Virus record (IMG/VR): IMGVR_UViG_3300046507_000222
Span: 1 to 39,821 of that record
Strand: one strand, 5' to 3'
From: a virus
Length of the DNA stretch: 39,821 nt
Positions 27,063 through 34,751 of the stretch are shown here, one piece after another. Under the pieces are notes generated by a model. The model did no database searches. It saw only the letters and a list, made by a program, of their open reading frames with translations, and had not been told where the DNA came from. A program made the position numbers and the translations under genes. Positions within the stretch are counted from its first letter, which is position 1. Each line of letters begins with the position of its first letter.

Positions 27063-27514
27063 AACCGATATTCAGCATTTCGGCGATTTACTAAACCCTG
27101 GATCTTGCGGCCGCCTGCGTAGACCCACAGGAGGATGGCCTTGCATGATCCCAACTTGTCCCCGGCATTGGCCTTGCGTGCTGCCGTAGATCCGCAGAAA
27201 GCGCTTACGCCGATATTGAAGGCGAGGCTGGTGTAGCTGGCTGCCTGAGGCACGGTCATAGGGGCGGTAACACACCCGAGAACCCCCTAGGCCGCTGTCG
27301 TGATATCGCGCTTGAACCACTTGTCGCACTGGTACTGGTCGTAGACCTTACCGAGAACGACCTCAGGGCCTGTATGCCCCGTGCAGGCCGTTGTAACCCC
27401 TACAACGTCCGAGTAGCCGACGTACTCAGTCCCTTCCCATGGCTGAGTGAAGGCTGCGGCTGCGGCGACTACGGCGGCCATGAAGCCAGCTAGGAAGCGA
27501 GGATTAGCCTTCAC
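27050..27514 (-). CDS. SAR endolysin, GH24 lysozyme type (1 TAG)
   Basis: 154 codons from GTG overlapping the holin end; TGA stop. Ala-rich weak transmembrane N-terminus (FLAGFMAAVVAAAAAF) is a signal-arrest-release segment. The lysozyme active site follows directly: Glu27 (WEGTEY), Asp36 (SDVVG) and Thr42 (VTTACTGHT). TAG at codon 76 (27287-27289) lies after RDITTAA; the downstream part (ASYTSLAFNIGVSAFCGSTAARKAN) is the conserved C-terminal lobe of this family. The enzyme cuts peptidoglycan after membrane depolarisation by the holin. Confidence 0.85.
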
Positions 27515-27695
27515 GCTTCCTGTCCCGGATCGGCTTGATGACCTTCGTCCAGATGAAATTGCAGATCATCAGGCAGGTATAAATACTCGCCACGATGTAA
27601 CTAAACGTATCCCACTACCAACCGGCCAATGAAGTTCCTACGAATCCTACGACCGGGGTTAACTTAACCGCATCGGCGATGTGTTCAGCCTGCAT
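27504..27695 (-). CDS. class II holin (1 TAG)
   Basis: 63 codons, ATG to TAA. Two transmembrane regions: roughly residues 10-25 (LTPVVGFVGTSLAG) and 32-50 (YIVASIYTCLMICNFIW), with a basic C-terminus (KPIRDRKREG). TAG at codon 27 (27615-27617) between the helices: AGW-TAG-WDTFSY. Overlaps the endolysin start. Truncation at the TAG would leave one helix only. Confidence 0.75.
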
Positions 27696-27714
27696 ATGCG
27701 GCCCTTCCTGTTGG

Positions 27715-28146
27715 TTATACGGCGATGGAGCGCACTGCTCCACCAGAGTAGATGTCGAGCTTGGTGGCGATCCTCACGGACTCGGCAGCGGTCTTACCTG
27801 CCAGCATCGCGCCCATGGCGAAGTCGCTACCCGATCCGATGGCGTAAGCACCACGGAATTCGGAAGGAATCATGGAGTCGGATTCGATCCGATACCCCCT
27901 GCGTTTACCCACGAAGATGGCACAAGCCGTGTCCTCGGTATCCGAGGTGATCCCCTGGAACTCGCCCGCCTCGATCTATGACTGCATGACCATGATCGTC
28001 GAGACTCGGCCGCACCCTGCGAAGACATACCCCGCATATGGCCCCTTGGTGATCCGGTGGACCTTTACCGCATCGAATCGCTTAAAACTCGTCGTGCACT
28101 GACTGTCTGCCGCAACCACTCCATCTTTCGTTGCAACAGTGGTCAC
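27715..28146 (-). CDS. HslV/proteasome-like Ntn peptidase (1 TAG)
   Basis: 143 codons from GTG, TAA end. After removal of the initiator the N-terminus is TTVATKDGVVAADSQ, the start of HslV and proteasome beta subunits with a catalytic Thr1. Further signatures: VKVHRI (Lys33 equivalent), AYAIGSGSDFAMGAML and DIYSGGAV, matching the HslV C-terminal block. Short for HslV but complete in order. TAG at codon 57 (27976-27978) in MQS-TAG-IEAGEF. No partner ATPase in the window; may use host HslU or act as a virion protease. Family call is firm, role is not. Confidence 0.75.
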
Positions 28147-28225
28147 ACGGCGATCCTCAGTAGATACGGTTCGGGTTGGCGAACATTTGGGGCGGTGCGG
28201 CGGCCGGATGTTCGGTGTAACGGAC

Positions 28226-28465
28226 TTAGATCATGTCGTCGATGCAAAGGAACGCCATGTCGTCGTACCGGCCGAGAGTCACATCGTCCTCGCCCTCAGA
28301 TACACCGAATGACGGCATGTCCATGAGGTTGAAGCCATCAACAACCAGGCGTACCGGCTTGTTCGGATTGCATGTCTGGAGCTTCTGAATCAGCGTCCCG
28401 ACAGTCATCGGGAAGGCACGAGACAGGTTCTCGTTGTCGTAGTCCGGAGTGACTTCCTGAAGCAT
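28226..28465 (-). CDS. hypothetical protein
   Basis: 79 codons, ATG overlapping the TAA of the phosphoesterase (TAATG), TAA end. Helical N-terminus and a beta-rich acidic end (VRLVVDGFNLMDM, MAFLCIDD). Not recognised; no TAG. The 79 bases to the next gene hold no clear gene, apart from a 22-codon frame without a standard start. Confidence 0.65.
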   Translation of the reverse strand: MLQEVTPDYDNENLSRAFPMTVGTLIQKLQTCNPNKPVRLVVDGFNLMDMPSFGVSEGEDDVTLGRYDDMAFLCIDDMI

Positions 28466-29301
28466 TACTAGGCTGCCCTTGCCAGAGAGAACCGTTCAGA
28501 GGCGCGCTTATAGTTCCTGCGCAGGTAGCTACCAAGCGTCCGGCCCGTATGCTTGTGGCATAAATGCTCAAGCGTGATAGGCATTTCCGAGAAGTCGCCC
28601 TTCTTGACCTCGTTGAGTACTACGCACCCACGGAAATGGGTGTTCGCGTTGCCTCGGTATTCCTCATCCACCAAGTAGCAGCTCCCGGCGACGATGCCCC
28701 GGATGACTCGACCCGTGGCGTACTGCTTGGTGCCGATGTCGTAGCCCTGAACGTGGCCCATGACATAGGGCGTGCCGATGGCGTTTAGCTTGTAGGCCGC
28801 TGTACCACCGATAGGCTTGCTAGTTAGCGGCTGTGCGAAGTAGTGCGCGAAACTAACCCCTTCAATCTCGATAACGCCAGGCGTTGACCCGAGATAATCG
28901 ATCCGTTCCCATCCGATCGAACGATCGTTGAAATTGTGGTATCCGAGCATGCCCGCCAGCTTGGGGTCGGCGTTCACAACTCGTTGAATTCTTTCCTCAT
29001 GATTTCCGGTCAGGATGATTTTCCGCTCAGGGCGGAAGCCTCCCATGGCCTCGTGCAGCTTGCTCAGGGCGTCGTTACCGGCCGCGATGTCTTCCGCGTA
29101 TCGCACACCCTCACGACCAATCGAGCCCGGCTGTGCCCATGTGGACATGCTAGGCATGTCGTAATGGTCGCCCAGGTGAATCAAGTAGTCTGGTGCGTAC
29201 TCCTTGATGGCCTTTCCGATCCACACGAGGTGGTCAGTCGGGTCACCGGGACGCACCTGAGTGTCTGGAATGACGAATATTCGCTTGCCTAGACGAGCCA
29301 T
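28465..29301 (-). CDS. metallophosphoesterase (tandem TAG-TAA end)
   Basis: 278 codons; ATG at 29301 has the strong GGGGAGGA site. Calcineurin-like motifs: IPDTQV, LGDHYD, LTGNHEER and GHVQGYDIG carry the metal-binding Asp, His and Asn. It resembles phage 2',3'-cyclic or DNA phosphoesterases. The end is TAG (28468-28470) immediately followed by TAA, so the protein gains just one residue whichever way TAG is read. It marks the border of the TAG-recoded zone: no gene upstream on this strand has an in-frame TAG. Confidence 0.85.
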
Positions 29302-29302
29302 A

Positions 29303-29764
29303 TCAGTCCTCCCCGTCAGCAAGCTGGAATGCGTACCCAGCAGCGGGCGTGTGGTCAGCCCTGGCCTTCAGAACCTCGTGCAGCATCCCCGACGCGTTAA
29401 ACAGGACGGCACAAAGGTTCTCGACCAGTCCGTCAGGCGTCTCGATGCCCTTGTTTTCCTCCCACACGGCGAAGAAGTGCCGCCAGAGGGATTTCATGTA
29501 GACGTCGCGGTCGATCCCAAGCTGCCAATTATCCGAGGCCCGCAGCGAGCCGTCCGGTAGCTTCCGGTGGCTATGCATGTACTCGCCATAGGCACGGAGC
29601 GTAAGGGGGCTGAGGAAGCCGTCAAAGTCGATCTTGCCGGTGTCCGCGTCACGCGTTGCGCCGGTATCGAACTGGCGGACCTCACGCGAGGCATCCCGGA
29701 CATCGAACTTATAAGCCTCTTCCTGGACATCTGAGTGATGCTGATTGACCGTCGCACGAATCAT
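29303..29764 (-). CDS. DUF5664 protein (dATP/dGTP diphosphohydrolase-like)
   Basis: 153 codons, TGA end, ATG overlapping the previous gene. Contains RQFDTGATRDADTGKIDFDGFLSPL and YGEYMHSHRKLPDGSLRASDNWQ, the signature of DUF5664, members of which hydrolyse dATP and dGTP diphosphates. In phages such enzymes adjust the nucleotide pool. Catalysis in this protein is inferred from family. No TAG. Confidence 0.85.
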   Translation of the reverse strand: MIRATVNQHHSDVQEEAYKFDVRDASREVRQFDTGATRDADTGKIDFDGFLSPLTLRAYGEYMHSHRKLPDGSLRASDNWQLGIDRDVYMKSLWRHFFAVWEENKGIETPDGLVENLCAVLFNASGMLHEVLKARADHTPAAGYAFQLADGED

Positions 29765-30033
29765 CGTTGGCCACCACGGTTCATCACCTCAGTGAGCCGC
29801 TCAATCGCGACGATGAGCGCGGCCTCCTTACTAAATTCAGGAGACATTAGCGTCTCCTGAAGCTGATCGGGGCCAAGCTCACTAAGCTTTACGTGGCTGG
29901 GATGGGCTCGGTCTATGTAGACTCGTGCCGCACGAACAGCCCAATACGTATCGCCTGATGCGCAATACCCACTTGTGCTATCCGATTCACGGATCGCCGT
30001 TGCAATCTTGATGACTCGCTCTGTGTCGTTCAC
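29761..30033 (-). CDS. hypothetical protein
   Basis: 90 codons from GTG with GGGAGG upstream; TGA overlaps the next ATG. Helical (ERVIKIATAIRES, EAALIVAIERLTEVM) with YWAVRAARVYI. Not recognised. No TAG. Confidence 0.65.
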   Translation of the reverse strand: MNDTERVIKIATAIRESDSTSGYCASGDTYWAVRAARVYIDRAHPSHVKLSELGPDQLQETLMSPEFSKEAALIVAIERLTEVMNRGGQR

Positions 30034-30559
30034 ATCTGCCTCCCGAAAGGCCGTTGAGTTAGATCGCCACCGCCGAGTGATTCCATGCCTGGAGACTCAA
30101 CGGGTCTGCACTGGGCTAAGCCTGCCGACATCTGTAGATCGGCCATTTGTGCATCACCAGTGCGGCGAATGGAGCGCCCGGGCTGCCCGATTCGGGGCGG
30201 GCGGGCTATACACCTCTACCCGGGCATAAATCGAATTCAGTGCCGTCTTTCCGGCCGTCATTGGGGTGGTCTTCACAGCGAGCCCGCTCGGCCCAGCGAC
30301 TTTCATCGCCCCTACGGCACATCTACCCAACCGCTGTCTGCTCGTTTTGCCTTTCGGCGAATTCGTAGTTGCCGGTGACCGTATCCGGCGACGCCCGCCA
30401 GCGTCGGCCCAGCATTGCGCTGGTGATCCCGCCGCTTTCTGGCTATGCCATCGAACTCTGGCTATGCCGAGCAGGCAGAGGCCTGGCGGGAATATCCGGG
30501 CGTGTAATCCGCCCTCAAACCAATCGTCCCACCTGTTTTCGTTTTTCCGGCAGTTCTTT
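30034..30559 (-). other. 526-base gap with no certain gene
   Basis: Follows the candidate late regulator. Three minus-strand frames show partial ORFs. One (30059-30451, 130 codons, TAA end) is open only if four TAGs are sense (codons 3, 43, 82, 112). Another (30030-30227, 65 codons, ATG CCC GGG TAG) ends in TGA overlapping the next GTG, as real genes here do. Both lack clear ribosome sites. GC-rich hairpins lie near 30175-30205 and the 11-mer CTGGCTATGCC is repeated at 30439-30449 and 30458-30468. The position suits a late promoter, antitermination site or leader RNA. Confidence 0.35.
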
Positions 30560-31066
30560 TCAAGCCGCATCGCCGACAAACAGTTCGGGCATCTCCCGAA
30601 GAACCTTGACGAGCTGGATCTGGAGTTCAAGCTGGTATGCGGAAAACCCGCCTGCCATAAGGACGGAAACGCCATCCCGGACGCGTTTATAGACTTCCTC
30701 GTCGCAGCCAAGGCGGCTGGCCTGAGTGAATGCATTCGTCGAGAACCGTCCGAAGACAAGGTTTTCCACGGCGTCCACTCCAGCCTGGGCGATCCAGTCG
30801 TTTCTACGGCCCCTAGGGGCCACCACGGACCAGCCGCTAACCTTGTGGGTGCGTGCGTACCTGCGCGCCATGCCGATGGCCCACGCTGCGATCTGACGGT
30901 CATAGATCGAATCGCCACGGACAATCCGCGAATAGAGTGGCCACCCCGGATACCGTGCATCAAACAACATCGCCGTCCGATTTGCCGCGTCAATGCAAGC
31001 GTCCGAAAGTTCCGGCGTAGCGAATGCCTCGTCCGTATCGCGGCCGATGATGTCGTGGGTGGTCAT
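30560..31066 (-). CDS. hypothetical protein, candidate late regulator by position
   Basis: 168 codons, TGA end, coupled to the upstream gene. Helical with WAIGMARRYARTHKVSGW, then KRVRDGVSVLMAGGFSAYQLE, which could be DNA-binding. It is the last gene of the replication block before the late block, where lambdoid phages place their Q antiterminator. No family assigned. No TAG, fitting translation before recoding starts. Confidence 0.55.
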   Translation of the reverse strand: MTTHDIIGRDTDEAFATPELSDACIDAANRTAMLFDARYPGWPLYSRIVRGDSIYDRQIAAWAIGMARRYARTHKVSGWSVVAPRGRRNDWIAQAGVDAVENLVFGRFSTNAFTQASRLGCDEEVYKRVRDGVSVLMAGGFSAYQLELQIQLVKVLREMPELFVGDAA

Positions 31067-31449
31067 GCCGCCACCTTCTGCGAGTAGTTGTTAGCCGTCT
31101 GAAGCTGCCGGAATGCCCATGATGGGTCGATGCCGAGAAGTTCCAGGATGTTCCGCTTGTCCCCGTTCGGTAGCTCGATCTCACCACGCTCGGCCAGATC
31201 GTCGGGAAGGATGTCCAGCGCGTCGTACTTGCTGCCCGTGACACCCATGGCGTAGTAGTCGTAGACGGCCCGTTCGTACATGGCCCAAAGGAGTGCGGCC
31301 TCTTGGCACTTCCACGTCATGGTCAGGGCCGTCGTGTTCTTCTGTAGCCTGCCCTTCGTTACGTGGTGAGCCAAGCGCTCCTGTAGCGGAGACATGGAGG
31401 CGATGCGGTACATGACGGCACGGATGGCGAAATCTCGGGTGGTGTTCAT
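31063..31449 (-). CDS. hypothetical protein
   Basis: 128 codons, ATG overlapping the resolvase TAA, TGA end. Helical (QEAALLWAMYERAVYDYYAMG). Not recognised; no TAG. Confidence 0.7.
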   Translation of the reverse strand: MNTTRDFAIRAVMYRIASMSPLQERLAHHVTKGRLQKNTTALTMTWKCQEAALLWAMYERAVYDYYAMGVTGSKYDALDILPDDLAERGEIELPNGDKRNILELLGIDPSWAFRQLQTANNYSQKVAA

Positions 31450-31904
31450 TAGTCGGCCCTAGTTGAAATTGCGGTGATTGCTACCCCGAGGGCAGACCAT
31501 GCGTGTGACTTCACGCCATAAGTCGGGCCGGGTGTCTTCTTGTTGCCTACAGGTCCAACCATGGCGATAAGGCCATCGCGAACCTGAGGATCTTTTGCCT
31601 TGCCGGTTCCGCAGACGAATTTCTTCACTGCCATGCGGGGAACCATCACAACCTCGGCCGGGGTGGGCCAGCACTGGACCATTCGACCCATCCAGACGCA
31701 GGTGTCGAAAGTCTCCTGCCCGACAGCGACGCCGTAGTTCACGATCTTCTCGATAGCCAGTAGATCGGCATCCGTCGCTCGGATCAGGTCGAGGATTTCA
31801 TCATTACCTGCGACCCCCGATGAGAGAACGCCGCCCCCACGGATGTAGTGCGCGTAGCCCGACTCGTGGGTTCCGGGGTCGATACCGAGGACGGAAAGGG
31901 ACAT
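31449..31904 (-). CDS. RuvC-like Holliday junction resolvase
   Basis: 151 codons, ATG to TAA. RNase-H-like fold with acidic sites: GIDPGTHESGY (first Asp), LLAIEKIV (Glu) and the C-terminal AWSALGVAITAIS with the preceding SHAW. Lambdoid phages use RuvC-like or Rap proteins here to resolve branched DNA before packaging. Sequence order and length agree. No TAG. Confidence 0.85.
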   Translation of the reverse strand: MSLSVLGIDPGTHESGYAHYIRGGGVLSSGVAGNDEILDLIRATDADLLAIEKIVNYGVAVGQETFDTCVWMGRMVQCWPTPAEVVMVPRMAVKKFVCGTGKAKDPQVRDGLIAMVGPVGNKKTPGPTYGVKSHAWSALGVAITAISTRAD

Positions 31905-32161
31905 CAGTGAACCCTCGTCGCTTCGGCTTCAGCCCAAATCCTGGCGTTGCGTCCGATCAGGCGACTAACCGTGGCCTGCGAATCCGAGAGAAGGGTCTGC
32001 ACGCGAGCAAGCTCCAGTTCGTAATCGATACGACCGTCTCGCTCGTTCTCGTAAAGTTCCTGATACAACTCGGACATATCCCGCTGATATCGGATTTTGA
32101 AGTCCATCCGGAGCCATACACCTGCCACCACGAGGGCGGCTAGAACGATAGTTGTCACCAT
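31904..32161 (-). CDS. membrane-anchored coiled-coil protein
   Basis: 85 codons, TGA end overlapping the resolvase start. N-terminal helix (VTTIVLAALVVAGVWL) acts as membrane anchor, then a coiled coil (MSELYQELYENERDGRIDYELELARVQ in part). Function unknown. Confidence 0.65.
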   Translation of the reverse strand: MVTTIVLAALVVAGVWLRMDFKIRYQRDMSELYQELYENERDGRIDYELELARVQTLLSDSQATVSRLIGRNARIWAEAEATRVH

Positions 32162-32445
32162 TTCAGTACCCTCTCGTTGGCAAGTAGGGCGATCGTTCGT
32201 AGAACGCCCTCGTAGAACCACCGTTTGACGTCTTCGGTGGCAAGTAATGTGGTGCGACGGTCGCATTCCGCGTGGCAGTCGCTGCATCCGTACGCTCCAA
32301 GGATGTCCGGGGCCTTCTGCCCTGCCCCGGTGATACCAGCCAGGCGTACGTGGCACAGCACGACCGTTTCCGGGTTGTGGTTGCAGATCGTAGGCAGGCG
32401 AATGAGGCACTCCCGGCCACGAGCGGCTTTACGGAGGTCAGTCAT
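32155..32445 (-). CDS. DUF1364 nuclease-like protein
   Basis: 96 codons, TGA end. N-terminus DLRKAARGRECLIRLP, two CxxC-like cysteine pairs (CNHNPETVVLCH and CSDCHAECD) and the AxQKAPDI segment match DUF1364, phage proteins with a putative HNH-like zinc nuclease fold near ninB and ruvC. No TAG. Confidence 0.8.
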   Translation of the reverse strand: MTDLRKAARGRECLIRLPTICNHNPETVVLCHVRLAGITGAGQKAPDILGAYGCSDCHAECDRRTTLLATEDVKRWFYEGVLRTIALLANERVLKW

Positions 32446-32533
32446 GTTTGAGTGCCAGATGCATCACGATCCAGAAAATTGCCCATCCGAACGATCCAGA
32501 AATTGCGCAGATGAACGCGAAGAAGAGACACAT
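32438..32533 (-). CDS. 31-residue membrane peptide
   Basis: ATG overlaps the NinB TGA and the TGA lies over the next ATG. Almost all hydrophobic (LFFAFICAISGSFGWAIFW) and ends HLALKHD. A real, tightly nested small gene judged by its overlaps; function unknown. Confidence 0.55.
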   Translation of the reverse strand: MCLFFAFICAISGSFGWAIFWIVMHLALKHD

Positions 32534-32949
32534 CACGCCACCTCGTTAGGGCTGGGAATATAAATTCCGTGTTGCACCCCGAAGCGCTGCACGAATGCCA
32601 CGTAGTCTTCAAATTCGGTTGTCGTCAGGACGGACCGCTTGCCATCCGCGTCGGTTGTCGTGGTTCGTAGGGGTACGGTCACTGTGCGCTTGCCCGGGAT
32701 GCGCTTTTCCTTACCACCAAAAAACTGGATGCAGAGGTATTCGCTGATATCGTCTCGCTCGTAGCCGGTTGCATCGCTCAGGAGCTTGTAGGCCACCCCA
32801 TTGAGATAGCGGCACTGCGGACTGCTTCGATCCTTGCGATATTCCTTAACCTCGACCTTGACCCGCTTCCCTGGCGACGCTGCCAGCAACACGGCAGCGA
32901 GACGACTGATATCGGACTCCCTGTCCGTGGCTGGCAGCACGGCAATCAT
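32533..32949 (-). CDS. ninB: NinB-like recombination protein
   Basis: 138 codons, ATG to TGA. Length and motifs (VKVEVKEYRKDRSSPQCRYLNGVAYKLLSDATGY, HGIYIPSP near the end) match NinB (Orf of lambda), which binds ssDNA and SSB and helps recombination. It lies between DnaB helicase and DUF1364/RuvC, the standard nin order. No TAG. Confidence 0.85.
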   Translation of the reverse strand: MIAVLPATDRESDISRLAAVLLAASPGKRVKVEVKEYRKDRSSPQCRYLNGVAYKLLSDATGYERDDISEYLCIQFFGGKEKRIPGKRTVTVPLRTTTTDADGKRSVLTTTEFEDYVAFVQRFGVQHGIYIPSPNEVA

Positions 32950-33155
32950 CAGTGAGCCAACTCGTACGTGACGCTATGAACCTTGGCAATCCGCTCACCA
33001 TCCTCGTGGCTGGCGAACTGACGTGCCCATTCGCGGGTATTGGCGAAGGTCACGACCTTGCCGGTATTCTTGTCCACGACTGCCCAGTGGGGCACGTCTT
33101 CGCCATTGGCCTCGACGTAATCTCCAGTGCGGAGTTTCGGGTTGAAGTTGCTCAT
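32949..33155 (-). CDS. hypothetical small protein
   Basis: 68 codons; ATG overlaps the previous gene, TGA overlaps NinB. Beta-rich (GDYVEANGEDVPHWAVVDKNTG). A small phage accessory protein, function unknown. Confidence 0.65.
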   Translation of the reverse strand: MSNFNPKLRTGDYVEANGEDVPHWAVVDKNTGKVVTFANTREWARQFASHEDGERIAKVHSVTYELAH

Positions 33156-33448
33156 TTGCGTGCCCTCTTGTTGAGTAGGTTGGCGGTGCGCTTGAACTGG
33201 TCGTTCATTTGGACTAGTCGGTCGCCGTCCAGGCTTTGCGAGCTATCCGGCTTCTTCCCGATGGTTCGTCCGTCTTGTTCTGCGTAAATCAGCTTTGGTG
33301 CGAACGGTGGCAATCCGTCGTCGAAGTCCTGCATTAGTCCGGCTTTCATTTCGGCTGCGAAAGTGAAGATGGACCTGAGTTCTGCCGCCTTCTTTTCCCT
33401 CTCCTCGATGCTGTTCCGGATGAGGGCCTGAACGTCATCGGTTGTCAT
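33152..33448 (-). CDS. hypothetical protein
   Basis: 98 codons, ATG inside the end of the helicase gene. Hydrophilic, with a helical N-terminus and a basic end (FKRTANLLNKRARK). Not recognised; no TAG. Confidence 0.65.
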   Translation of the reverse strand: MTTDDVQALIRNSIEEREKKAAELRSIFTFAAEMKAGLMQDFDDGLPPFAPKLIYAEQDGRTIGKKPDSSQSLDGDRLVQMNDQFKRTANLLNKRARK

Positions 33449-34751
33449 GAGCCAGATCCACGAAGCGCATCGTCTCGGCCAGCCAAGCAGCGCGGACGAC
33501 GCCGGTCGGTCCGTGACGGTTCTTCTCGACGCTCAAGATCGCTTCGGCCTGATCCGCCGTGTCGTCGTGTACGCCGGGGCGATACAGGGTGATGATCTGG
33601 TCGGCCTCTTTCTCGATTTCGGACGAGTCGGAGATATCGCCCATGCCCGGCTGCTTGTCTTCACGGGTATCGACGTGACGTCCGACCTGCGCTAGTGCAA
33701 CGACCGGGATGTCCAGGTCGCGGGCGAGGTTCTTCAGGCCACGGACTACCTCGCCTACCCGCTCATGCTTAGGCGTGCGCTTATCGGCGTTACTGGCCTC
33801 GATACGCTGGACGTAATCGACAAGCAGGATCTTGATGCCGTTCTGCTGCTTCCACTTGCGAGCCATGCGCGATACGTCGGCGATGGACGGGGCGCTGCGG
33901 TCATAGATCAGGCAGGTCCGCTCGATGAGTCGGCCCACGGACAAGTCGAGGCGACGAAGATCGTCGGTGTCGAAGCTGCCGTTTCGCATCCGCTCGGCCG
34001 GAACGTGTGAGTCTATGGACATCACGCGAGCCGCCACCTGCTGGGCGGGCTGTTCGGCGGAAATGATTCCGCAAGGAACCCCAGCCGACAGGGCGAAGTT
34101 AAGTAGGAGGGCCGTCTTGCCCATCGCAGGACGAGCGCCGACAATGACCAGATCCGAGTCGTGCCAGCCACCCAAAACCTTATCCAGGCGAGAGAGGCCG
34201 GTAGAGATACCCGGAACCTTTCCGCCGAGTGCCTTGGCCCGCTCGGCTTCCTGATACGCAAGGGTCATCGCCTGCCGCAAAGTGAACTCCGCGCGTGATT
34301 CGACCTTCTGCATCGACATCAGGCCAGCGATAGCCCCGTCAAGCAGCGCAGGAGCCTCGCTGTCGGACGCGTAGGCATCAACTGATAGGGACGTAGCCAG
34401 ATCGATCAGGGATCGCCTCACGGCCTTCTCGCGGACGATCTGAGAATAGGCCGCAACGTTGGCCGACGACGGTGTGTTGTTCGCCAACTCCATCAGGTAC
34501 GCAGACTCGATCCAGTCGAAGTCGTTCCGCGTGAACCACTCGCCAAGCGTGATCGCGTCGCATGGCTGACCACGGCCGGACAATTCCAGCATCGCCCGGT
34601 AGATGAGCTGGTGGTCGCGACGGTAGAAGTCGGACTGAGCCAGGCGTTCGGCAACTGTCTCGATCTTCTCGGGCGACAACATCAGCCCGCCGATAACGGC
34701 CTGCTCGGCTTCGACTGAGTTCGGTGGTACGCGGGTGAATGCGTCGCTCAT
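33435..34751 (-). CDS. dnaB: DnaB-type replicative helicase
   Basis: 438 codons; ATG at 34751 chosen because it overlaps the previous TGA (the N-terminal MSDAFTRVPPNSVEAEQAVIGG is the usual DnaB start). N-terminal primase-interacting domain, then RecA-like core: Walker A GARPAMGKT, Walker B ILLVDYVQ, arginine-finger region EKNRHGPTG near the C-terminus. It would unwind DNA at the phage origin with the DUF1376 protein. No TAG, TGA end. Confidence 0.95.
   Translation of the reverse strand: MSDAFTRVPPNSVEAEQAVIGGLMLSPEKIETVAERLAQSDFYRRDHQLIYRAMLELSGRGQPCDAITLGEWFTRNDFDWIESAYLMELANNTPSSANVAAYSQIVREKAVRRSLIDLATSLSVDAYASDSEAPALLDGAIAGLMSMQKVESRAEFTLRQAMTLAYQEAERAKALGGKVPGISTGLSRLDKVLGGWHDSDLVIVGARPAMGKTALLLNFALSAGVPCGIISAEQPAQQVAARVMSIDSHVPAERMRNGSFDTDDLRRLDLSVGRLIERTCLIYDRSAPSIADVSRMARKWKQQNGIKILLVDYVQRIEASNADKRTPKHERVGEVVRGLKNLARDLDIPVVALAQVGRHVDTREDKQPGMGDISDSSEIEKEADQIITLYRPGVHDDTADQAEAILSVEKNRHGPTGVVRAAWLAETMRFVDLAHDNR

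Noticed and set aside
30154-30993. 279-codon minus-strand open frame
   Set aside because: Most of it is a frame shadow of the 30560-31066 gene; the remainder has no ribosome site and odd composition.
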